Shown here in pieces: positions 1 to 5,768 of a stretch of 9,243 bases of DNA. The translations under genes and the position numbers were made by a program. The notes beneath the pieces are model-generated. The model did not search any database, was not told the origin of the DNA, and was given only the letters and a program-made list of their open reading frames with translations. Source of the stretch: Actinomycetota bacterium (GTDB lineage: Bacteria; Actinomycetota; Thermoleophilia; Gaiellales; Gaiellaceae); assembly GCA_013695295.1 (NCBI GenBank), contig JACDAS010000058.1, positions 1-9,243 on the forward strand. Reading direction: 5' to 3'. Each line of letters opens with the position of its first letter. The first letter of the stretch is position 1.

Positions 1-2
1 CG

Positions 3-305
3 CTCACGTTTCCGGTCACCCTCTCGATCCTGCTCTTGACCGGCGCCGCTCTCGGCGGCTTCGGCTCGCTGACCGGCATGGTGTTCGGCGCGCTCTTCAT
101 CCAGTTCGCGCCGAGCGCGGCCGAGGATCACCTCTCCAAGCAGGCACCGGCGCTGATGTACGGGCTGATCCTGCTGGCCGTGCTCTTCCTGATGCCCGGA
201 GGCGCCGCCGGACTGCTCCGGACGGTACTTTCTCTCTTGAAGCGCACGCTCGCGCGAGTGTACAGTCGTGGCGAAGTCGCGACCTCAACAAGGAGAGGGA
301 CATGA
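3..305 (+). CDS. LivM-type branched-chain amino acid ABC transporter permease, C-terminal part (5' end outside window)
   Basis: This is the C-terminal end of an inner-membrane permease of the LivH/LivM family, which forms the channel of ABC importers for branched-chain amino acids, amides or related small acids. The frame is open from the window edge. It shows a Gly/Ala-rich membrane segment (SLTGMVFGALFIQFAP), a polar loop, and a last hydrophobic helix ending in the family-typical MPGGAAGLLR (compare 'MPRGLVGLL' ends). About 25 basic residues follow (KRTLARVYSRG...), a longer tail than most LivM proteins have. The stop TGA (303-305) overlaps the ATG of the next gene as ATGA, so the two are probably translationally coupled. 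The neighbouring substrate-binding protein supports the assignment. Only about 100 residues are visible, so LivM versus LivH rests on the C-terminal pattern; LivM is more likely. Confidence 0.8.
   Translation, partial: LTFPVTLSILLLTGAALGGFGSLTGMVFGALFIQFAPSAAEDHLSKQAPALMYGLILLAVLFLMPGGAAGLLRTVLSLLKRTLARVYSRGEVATSTRRGT
237..266 (+). promoter_or_regulatory. Possible internal promoter before the substrate-binding protein gene
   Basis: TTGAAG at 237-242 and TACAGT at 261-266 are separated by 18 bases, a sigma70/SigA-like arrangement in which the -10 fits the actinobacterial TANNNT pattern. It lies inside the end of the permease gene, about 35 bases before the binding-protein ATG. A separate promoter would allow the binding protein to be made in excess of the membrane parts, as is common for ABC importers. 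Each hexamer matches consensus at only four of six positions, so this is a candidate. Confidence 0.3.
290..295 (+). promoter_or_regulatory. Ribosome binding site of the substrate-binding protein
   Basis: AAGGAG lies six bases before the ATG at 302, inside the end of the permease gene. It is a near-perfect Shine-Dalgarno sequence and fixes the start of the binding protein. Confidence 0.8.
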
Positions 306-1549
306 AGAAATCCCTGCTGCTGGCGCTCGGCATCCTCTGCTCGCTTGCCGTCGGCCTGACAGGAGCGCTCGGCGGCAGCCAGGCCATACCCGGCGTCACC
401 GCCAAGACGATCACGATCGGCGGGACGTTCCCGCTCACGGGCGCCGCATCGAGCTACGCGCCGATCCCCCGCGGCATGGCTGCCTACTTCAGCTATGTCA
501 ACTCCCGCAAGGGCGCGGACAAGAAGCGCGGCGTCGGCGGCCGCCAGATCATCTGGAAGTACTACGACGACGCCTACAACCCCGCCCAGACGGTGCAGCA
601 GACGCGCCGCCTCGTCGAGGAGGACAAGGTCTTCGCGCTCGTCGGCGGCCTCGGCACCGAGCCGCAGCAGCCGATCCGCGACTACACGAACGGCAAGAAG
701 GTGCCGCAGCTCTACGTCTCGACCGGCGCGACGCTCTTCGGCGTCGAGCAGAAGAAGTACCCGTGGACGATCGGCTGGCAGCCCGACTATCAGGCCGAGG
801 CGGCGATCTACGGCCGGCAGATCGCCCAGAACGATCCGAACGCGAAGATCGCGATCATCTTCCAGAACGACGACTACGGGAAGGACTACATCGCGGGGTT
901 CGAGGCGGGGCTCGGCTCGAAGAAGAGCCAGATCGTCGCAACGCGCGGGTTCAACGTCACCGACCCCTCGGTTGCCTCCCAGCTCACCGACCTCCGGCGC
1001 TCGGGCGCGAATACGCTGATGATCTTCGCCACCCCGGCGAAGACGATCCAGACCTACGCCACGCTCCCGCGCCTCGGCTGGAAGCCCGAGAACATCTACC
1101 TCAACTCGGTCTCGGCGACGGACACGTTCATGGGCACGGCCGTCCGGCTGGGCGGTGCGGCGACGGTCAACGGCTCGATCAGCGTCCAGTACCTGAAGGA
1201 CCCGGCGGCCCCGGAGTGGGACAACGACGCGGGGATGAAGCTGTACCGGACGATCATGGCCAAGTACCTCCCGGACTCCGATCAGAAGAACGGCCTCTTC
1301 CTCTACGGGATGGCGAAGGGATACACCTTCGTGCAGGCCCTCTACGCCGCGGGGAAGAACCCGACCCGCGCCAGCCTGATGGCAGCCGTTCGCAAGATGA
1401 ACGACAAGTCGAACCCCTTCGCGCTGCCGGGCGTGGTCACGAAGACGACGGGCTCCGACCCGTTCCCGATCTCGCAGGTGCGGCTGATCCGCTACACGGA
1501 CGGCACCTGGCGCGGCATCGGCCCGCTGGTCAACGGCCGCGGGAAGTAA
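302..1549 (+). CDS. Branched-chain amino acid/amide-type ABC transporter substrate-binding protein (Peripla_BP_6 family)
   Basis: This 415-residue secreted receptor captures the substrate and delivers it to the LivHM permease. The start is fixed by AAGGAG six bases upstream. Residues 1-28 form a Sec signal peptide: MKKS, a hydrophobic core, then a Ser-Gln-Ala cleavage site before IPGV. The mature protein begins with the family hallmark TITIGGTFPLTGAASSYAPI and continues with typical two-lobe features: the DDAYNPAQTVQQTRRLVEED segment, the conserved IFQNDDYGKDY region, and DLRRSGANTLMIFATP. Length fits the family (about 380-420). The only early cysteine (residue 13, in GILC) lacks a small residue at -1, so there is no lipobox, which is unusual if the organism has a single membrane. 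LivK-type receptors bind leucine, valine, amides, urea, short acids or aromatics; the ligand cannot be deduced. The adjacent acyl-CoA dehydrogenase and thiolase suggest a carboxylic acid. Confidence 0.88.
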   Translation: MKKSLLLALGILCSLAVGLTGALGGSQAIPGVTAKTITIGGTFPLTGAASSYAPIPRGMAAYFSYVNSRKGADKKRGVGGRQIIWKYYDDAYNPAQTVQQTRRLVEEDKVFALVGGLGTEPQQPIRDYTNGKKVPQLYVSTGATLFGVEQKKYPWTIGWQPDYQAEAAIYGRQIAQNDPNAKIAIIFQNDDYGKDYIAGFEAGLGSKKSQIVATRGFNVTDPSVASQLTDLRRSGANTLMIFATPAKTIQTYATLPRLGWKPENIYLNSVSATDTFMGTAVRLGGAATVNGSISVQYLKDPAAPEWDNDAGMKLYRTIMAKYLPDSDQKNGLFLYGMAKGYTFVQALYAAGKNPTRASLMAAVRKMNDKSNPFALPGVVTKTTGSDPFPISQVRLIRYTDGTWRGIGPLVNGRGK

Positions 1550-1663
1550 ACGGCCGGGGCGACGAAGACCGAAGACGGGGTCGGCACGACCGGCCCCGTC
1601 TTCGACCTCACGGCCGAGCAGGAGCTGATCCGTGCCTCGGCGCGTGAGTTCTGCGACCGCGAG
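1550..1663 (+). other. Conserved N-terminal coding sequence of the acyl-CoA dehydrogenase lying before any canonical start codon
   Basis: Read in the frame of the downstream gene, 1601-1663 encodes FDLTAEQELIRASAREFCDR followed by E and then VAPHARTW, a near-textbook N-terminus for acyl-CoA dehydrogenases. Between the previous TAA (1547-1549, same frame) and 1664 there is no in-frame ATG, GTG or TTG. Possible non-canonical starts are ACG at 1562 or 1586 and CTG at 1625; none has a convincing Shine-Dalgarno sequence. A start at or just before 1601 would give about 381 residues, the normal family length. Either the start codon has been changed by mutation or base-calling error, or a rare start codon is used. 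That the segment is coding rests on family resemblance; the start itself is unresolved. Confidence 0.7.
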
Positions 1664-2746
1664 GTGGCTCCGCACGCGAGGACGTGGGATCGCGAGGAGA
1701 CGATGGACCGTTCGATCGTCGGCAAGCTCGCCGACGCGGGGTACCTCGGCGCCGTCCTGCCCTCCGAGCACGGCGGCACCGGGCTCGACGCGATCTCGTA
1801 CTCGCTGATCGCGGAAGAGCTCGGCCGCGCCGACTCGAGCGTGCGCGGGATCGTCTCGGTCAGCAACGGCCTCGTGGGCAAGACGCTCGTCAAGTGGGGA
1901 ACGGTGGAGCAGCAGGCCGAGCGGCTGCCGGCGCTCTGCGCCGGGGAGGCGCTCGGCTGCTACGCCCTGACCGAGCCGGGCTCGGGCTCGGATCCCGCCA
2001 GCCTCGTCACGCGCGCGGAGCGAGCGGGCGCCGACTGGTCGATCGGCGGCTCGAAGCTCTTCATCACGCTCGGGACCTGGGCCGCGTTCGCGCTCGTGTT
2101 TGCGCGCACAGGCGGCGATGGCGCGCGCGGAATCACCTGCTTCCTCGTCCCGACGGACGCGCCGGGCTTCTCCGCGGCGCCGGTCAAGGGCAAGCTCGGA
2201 CTGCGCGCACAGGACACCGGCGAGCTCTTCCTCGACGGCGTGCGCGTCCCCGACGCGGCACGGCTCGGAGCCGAGGGCGAGGGGTTCAAGGTGGCGATGT
2301 CGGCGCTCGACGCCGGCCGTGTCTCCCTCGCTGCGGGGTGCGTGGGGATCGCGCAGGGCTGTCTGGATGCCTGCGTCGACTACGCCCGCGAGCGGCGCCA
2401 GTTCGGTAGGGCGATCGGCTCCTTCCAGCTGGTGCAGGAGCTGCTGGCCGACATCGCGGTCGAGACCGATGCGGCACGCCTGCTGACCTGGCGGGCCGCG
2501 GCGCTTGCCGACGCGGGCCGGCCGTACACGCTCGAGGCCTCGGTCGCGAAGTACTACGCCAGCGAGGCCTCGGTCCGGGCCTCGAACGCGGCGGTCCAGA
2601 TTCATGGCGGCTACGGCTACGTCGACGAGTATCCGGTGGGCAAGTACCTGCGAGACGCGCGCGTGACGACCCTCTACGAGGGCACGAGCCAGATCCAGAA
2701 GCTGATCGTCGGCAGGGCCCTGACCGGCGAGAGCGCGTTCGTCTAG
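1664..2746 (+). CDS. Acyl-CoA dehydrogenase (FAD-dependent)
   Basis: This flavoenzyme oxidises the alpha-beta bond of an acyl-CoA to a trans-2-enoyl-CoA and passes electrons to electron-transfer flavoprotein, the first step of beta-oxidation-type pathways. The coordinates use the first canonical start (GTG, 1664; 360 residues), but family sequence clearly extends upstream to about 1601 (see the separate entry), so the true protein is probably about 381 residues. Signature 1 is seen as CYALTEPGSGSD, signature 2 as QIHGGYGYVDEYPVGKYLRD, and the catalytic glutamate sits in LYEGTSQIQ (Glu339 from the GTG; codon 2678-2680). RRQFGRAIGSFQLVQ is the conserved helix near the FAD/dimer interface. The Glu position is that of short-chain/medium-chain and glutaryl-like enzymes rather than isovaleryl-CoA dehydrogenase. 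Chain-length preference is not readable. It lies directly behind the binding protein and about 95 bases before the thiolase. Confidence 0.9.
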   Translation: MAPHARTWDREETMDRSIVGKLADAGYLGAVLPSEHGGTGLDAISYSLIAEELGRADSSVRGIVSVSNGLVGKTLVKWGTVEQQAERLPALCAGEALGCYALTEPGSGSDPASLVTRAERAGADWSIGGSKLFITLGTWAAFALVFARTGGDGARGITCFLVPTDAPGFSAAPVKGKLGLRAQDTGELFLDGVRVPDAARLGAEGEGFKVAMSALDAGRVSLAAGCVGIAQGCLDACVDYARERRQFGRAIGSFQLVQELLADIAVETDAARLLTWRAAALADAGRPYTLEASVAKYYASEASVRASNAAVQIHGGYGYVDEYPVGKYLRDARVTTLYEGTSQIQKLIVGRALTGESAFV

Positions 2747-2771
2747 CCTCCTCGGGGACTCCTCTGACACT

Positions 2772-2800
2772 CCTCCGAGGTACCTCCGAGGTACCTCCGG
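2772..2800 (+). repeat. 11-bp direct repeats forming two adjacent GAGGTACCTC palindromes
   Basis: The unit CCTCCGAGGTA occurs at 2772-2782 and 2783-2793, followed by a partial third copy at 2794-2799. Each junction creates the perfect 10-bp palindrome GAGGTACCTC (2777-2786 and 2788-2797), so two dyad sites sit one helical turn (11 bp) apart on the same face of the DNA. They lie between the acyl-CoA dehydrogenase stop and the thiolase start, a position that would suit an operator, perhaps for a TetR-type regulator of acyl-CoA metabolism. A CCTCGG at 2750-2755 could also pair with either CCGAGG to make a weak hairpin, but no T-run follows. The repeats are seen directly; regulatory function is inferred. 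Confidence 0.7.
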
Positions 2801-2830
2801 GATGCGAGACTTGGCGTAGACACCGAAGCG

Positions 2831-2838
2831 AGGAGGAG
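2831..2838 (+). promoter_or_regulatory. Ribosome binding site of the thiolase
   Basis: AGGAGGAG lies immediately before the ATG at 2841. This strong Shine-Dalgarno sequence supports that start and independent translation initiation of the thiolase. Confidence 0.75.
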
Positions 2839-2840
2839 CG

Positions 2841-3995
2841 ATGCCTGAAGCAGTGATCGTCGGCGCGGCCCGGACGCCGATCGGACGGGCCCGGAAGGGG
2901 TCGCTCGTCGACGCGCGCCCGGACGACCTGGTCGCCTTCGCGATCAGGGCTGCGCTCGACCAGGTGCCCGCGCTCGATGGGGGCGAGATCGGCGACGTGA
3001 TCGTCGGCTGCGGCTTCCCCGAGCAGAAGCAGGGCATGAACCTCGGCCGCCGCGCCGCGCTCCTCGCCGGCCTGCCCGAGCAGGTTCCCGGTACGACCGT
3101 CAACCGCTTCTGCGCCTCCAGCCTCCAGTCGATCCGGATGGCCTTCCACGCGATCCGGGCAGGGGAGGGCACGGCGTACGTTGCCGCGGGGGTCGAGTCG
3201 ATCTCGCAGGTCGACGGCTACCCCAAGTCGGAGGACGAGCTGCACCCGAAGCTCTTCGGGGACTCGGCCGAGATCGCGAACGTCTACATCCCGATGGGCC
3301 TGACCGCGGAGAACGTCGCCGAGCGCTGGAACGTTTCCCGCGAGGAGATGGATCGCTTCGCGCAGCGTTCGCAGGAGCGCGCGTCGGTCGCGCGCGAGGA
3401 CGGCTTCTTCGATCGTGAGATCACCCCCTTCCCGGGGCCGGACGGGGTCTCGAAGGACGATGGCCCACGGCCCGACTCGACGCTCGAGAAGCTCGCCCAG
3501 CTCGAGCCGGCCTTCCTTCCCGGCGGCAAGGTGACCGCCGGGAACGCGTGCCCGCTGAACGACGGGGCCGCCGCCGTGATCGTCATGAGCGACGAGCGGG
3601 CCCGCGAGCTCGGCCTGCGGCCGCGGGCCCGGATCCTCGCCTCGTCGGTCTCCGGGGTCGAGCCCGAGATCATGGGCGTCGGGCCGATCGGCGCGATCCG
3701 GATGGTGCTCGAGCGGACGGGCATGACGATCGACGATGTCGACGTGATGGAGCTGAACGAGGCCTTCGCAGCCCAGGTGTTGCCCGTCTGCCGTGAGGTC
3801 GGGATCGACCCGTTCGGCGAGAAGGTGAATCCCCACGGCGGCGCGATCGCGCTCGGCCACCCCTACGGGATGACCGGCGCCCGGATCATGTGCACGCTGC
3901 TGAACGACCTGGAGTCGCTCGACGGCACGATCGGGCTCGAGACGATGTGCGTCGGCGGCGGGCAGGGGATGGCGATGCTCGTCGAGCGACTCTAG
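2841..3995 (+). CDS. Thiolase family protein (acetyl-CoA C-acyltransferase)
   Basis: This is a 384-residue thiolase. Such enzymes either cleave 3-ketoacyl-CoA with CoA (beta-oxidation) or condense two acyl-CoAs. The start ATG follows AGGAGGAG. The N-terminus VIVGAARTPIGRARKGSL is the usual thiolase opening. The acyl-accepting cysteine is Cys91 in VNRFCASSLQ, followed by the remaining catalytic elements: Asn306 in ELNEAFA, His340 in GGAIALGHPYGMTGAR, and Cys370 in ETMCVGGGQGMA. All catalytic residues are present and the length matches the family (about 380-400). The position behind an acyl-CoA dehydrogenase points to the degradative direction. Enoyl-CoA hydratase and hydroxyacyl-CoA dehydrogenase are not in the window, so the pathway would need them from elsewhere. 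Assignment to the family is secure; substrate chain length is not known. Confidence 0.92.
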   Translation: MPEAVIVGAARTPIGRARKGSLVDARPDDLVAFAIRAALDQVPALDGGEIGDVIVGCGFPEQKQGMNLGRRAALLAGLPEQVPGTTVNRFCASSLQSIRMAFHAIRAGEGTAYVAAGVESISQVDGYPKSEDELHPKLFGDSAEIANVYIPMGLTAENVAERWNVSREEMDRFAQRSQERASVAREDGFFDREITPFPGPDGVSKDDGPRPDSTLEKLAQLEPAFLPGGKVTAGNACPLNDGAAAVIVMSDERARELGLRPRARILASSVSGVEPEIMGVGPIGAIRMVLERTGMTIDDVDVMELNEAFAAQVLPVCREVGIDPFGEKVNPHGGAIALGHPYGMTGARIMCTLLNDLESLDGTIGLETMCVGGGQGMAMLVERL

Positions 3996-4007
3996 ATCCG
4001 GCCTCTG

Positions 4008-4815
4008 ATGCGCGTTGCGATCCCGGGCGGGGAGCTTCACGTCGAGGAGCGTGGCGAGGGCTTTCCGCTCCTGCTCGTCCAGGGCCTCGGCTACGCCGTC
4101 TGGGCGTGGCGCTTCCAGCTCGAGGGTCTCGGGGAGCGACTGCATGTAGTCGCCTTCGACAACCGGGGCACGGGGCGCTCCTTCAAGCCGCCGGGGCCGT
4201 ACTCGATCGAGCAGCTCGCCGACGAGGCGGCCGCACTGCTCGACGCGCTCGGGATCGAGCGCGCGCATGTGCTCGGCCACTCGATGGGCGGCTACATCTC
4301 CCAGACGCTCGCGCTGCGCCGAGCCGGACCTCGTGCGCTCACTCGTCCTCTCCGGGACGGGCCCGGGAGCGCCGACGCACGAGCCGATCCCCGGCGACAC
4401 CCTGCGGCAGTGGCTCGCGCACGCGAACCTGCCGCCCGAGGACTACGTCCGGCGCACGATGCACCTCTCGTTCGCCAGGGACTGGCCGGAGGCGAACGCC
4501 GTGCTCTGGGAGGAGCTGATCCGCGCGCGACTGGAGTTCCCGACCCCGCCGGAGGCCTGGCGCGCCCAGTTCGACGCCTGCGTCCGCTTCGTCGAGGAGG
4601 GCTCCGAGATCGAGCGGATCTCTGTGCCGACACTCGTCCTCCACGGCGACGACGATTGCGTCGTGCCTGTCTCGAACGGCCGGGCGCTCGCCCGGAGGAT
4701 TCCCGGGGCCGAGCTCGTCGAGCGCCCCGGCCACGGCCACAATCTGATGCTCGAGGACGCCGAGACCTTCAACCGGCTCGTCCTCCGGTTTCTCGAGCAG
4801 GTTGGCGAGGACTAG
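4008..4815 (+). pseudogene. Alpha/beta hydrolase interrupted by one frameshift near 4320
   Basis: Together the two parts make one complete 268-residue alpha/beta hydrolase of normal length. The first part (ATG 4008 to about 4319) carries LLLVQGLGYAVWAW, the strand/turn DNRGTGRS and the nucleophile elbow GHSMGG with Ser92. The second, in the next frame from 4321, resumes at once with EPDLVRSLVLSGTGPG and carries the acid LHGDDDCVVP (Asp216) and the histidine PGHGHN (His244), ending at TAG 4813-4815. The join needs one base removed or two added in the GC-rich CTGCGCCGAGCCGG. No slippery heptamer, stop codon or stimulatory structure is evident, so a mutation or sequencing/assembly error is likelier than programmed recoding. 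It starts 12 bases after the thiolase stop, so it probably shares that transcript. The catalytic family includes lactonases, esterases and C-C hydrolases; substrate unknown. If the shift is a sequence error, the gene is intact. Confidence 0.85.
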
Positions 4816-4844
4816 AAGCTCAATTTGAGATCTCGACCGGGACC

Positions 4845-4857
4845 AGTTCTCTGAACT
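4845..4857 (+). repeat. Short palindrome AGTTC-TCT-GAACT before the nucleotidyltransferase
   Basis: Five-base inverted arms with a three-base centre lie between the hydrolase stop (4815) and the likely TTG start at 4878. It could be an operator or nothing more than chance; a second palindrome, GAGATCTC, lies at 4827-4834. No regulator can be named. Confidence 0.3.
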
Positions 4858-4877
4858 CGACTGACGCAACCGCCGTC

Positions 4878-5768
4878 TTGCGAGCTCTGGCCCGGCGTCT
4901 TGCAGACTCGTACATTGCACACACCAGCCCCCGCGCCATTCTGCTTGTCGGGTCAGCGGCCACCGGTGGTGCCGATGAGTACTCCGACCTGGACCTGCTC
5001 GTCTATCACGACCAGGTGCCACCGGAGCGGGCAGTGGCCGAAACACCGCGCGAACTTGGGACCGAGCGCTACTCGGGGACACCGTGGTCAGATGACAGCG
5101 GTGAGCCCGACGAGCGCGGGTACAGCGAGCGGTACTGCCTCGGCGGCATCGAGTGCCAGGTTGGGCATATGTCAGTCGGCGCATTCGAGCGGGAGATCAC
5201 CAGGCTGGTCGTTGACCACGAGTTCACCGAGGAGCTGCTCAAGATCATGAGCGGCCTCCACGAAGGGCTGCCGCTCTTCGGCGAGGAGCCGATCGAGCGG
5301 TGGCGGCGGAACGCCGGCTACACGGAGGAGCTGCGGCGGAAAACGATCGAGAAGCGCTGGACGCTCTTTCCCTGGTGGTATTTCCAGGAGAGACTCCGGT
5401 CGAGGGACGCGACCGTCTGGCGCTACGACGTGCTCGTCCAGTCTGCCTACAGCCTCGTTGGAGTCTTGGCGGCTCTCAATCGCCTCTACTTCTCCACATT
5501 GGAGTTCAAGCGGGCGAGCAGGCTCCTTTCTCGGCTAGAGGTCGCTCCACCGGACTTCGCTGGACGGCTCACTTCACTCTTCGAGTCCGACGAGCAACGC
5601 TCCACGGCAGAGCTAGAGCGTCTCGTTGGCGAGACACAAGCGCTTGTCGCCGAACGCTTTCCGGAGATCGATCTCGCGCTTCAGTGGGGCGGGAAGCCAA
5701 CGCCGCCCGGGGAGCGGGAGTCGCCGTGGACCCTGCATCAAACGCAGCGGGTCGCCCGGAAGTCTTGA
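4878..5768 (+). CDS. Nucleotidyltransferase-fold domain protein
   Basis: The protein is about 296 residues with the polymerase-beta-type nucleotidyltransferase signature: hydrophobic strand RAILLVGSAATGG, Gly25-Ser26, then SDLDLLVYHD with the metal-binding pair Asp37 and Asp39. The rest is mostly helical and aromatic-rich (WTLFPWWYFQERLRS, LYFSTLEFKRASRLL), resembling the C-terminal helical half of aminoglycoside nucleotidyltransferase-like and DUF4037-like proteins. Such enzymes transfer a nucleotide to a small molecule, RNA or protein; the acceptor here is unknown. The start is uncertain: the frame is open far upstream because it happens to coincide with the first part of the broken hydrolase. 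TTG 4878 is the nearest plausible start, leaving a normal spacing of about 18 residues before the first strand, but it has no clear Shine-Dalgarno sequence. GC is lower than in the catabolic genes to the left. It runs convergently into the protease gene, overlapping it by 31 bp. Confidence 0.72.
   Translation: MRALARRLADSYIAHTSPRAILLVGSAATGGADEYSDLDLLVYHDQVPPERAVAETPRELGTERYSGTPWSDDSGEPDERGYSERYCLGGIECQVGHMSVGAFEREITRLVVDHEFTEELLKIMSGLHEGLPLFGEEPIERWRRNAGYTEELRRKTIEKRWTLFPWWYFQERLRSRDATVWRYDVLVQSAYSLVGVLAALNRLYFSTLEFKRASRLLSRLEVAPPDFAGRLTSLFESDEQRSTAELERLVGETQALVAERFPEIDLALQWGGKPTPPGERESPWTLHQTQRVARKS

Noticed and set aside
2750..2791. Rho-independent terminator after the acyl-CoA dehydrogenase
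   Set aside because: Only a six-bp CCTCGG/CCGAGG stem with a long loop and no T-run; better explained by the tandem repeat.
128..3172. Very long open frame on the - strand opposite the binding protein, dehydrogenase and thiolase
   Set aside because: Its translation is Arg/Ala-rich low-complexity with no recognisable motifs, while the + strand frames there give clear protein families. It is a GC-driven shadow.
4310..4330. Programmed ribosomal frameshift in the hydrolase
   Set aside because: No slippery heptamer, rare-codon/stop context or convincing downstream structure, and this enzyme family is not known for recoding.
2286..4400. Long - strand open frame opposite the thiolase and hydrolase
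   Set aside because: Same reason: Arg/Gly/Pro-rich antisense translation with no domains, opposite genes with catalytic motifs.
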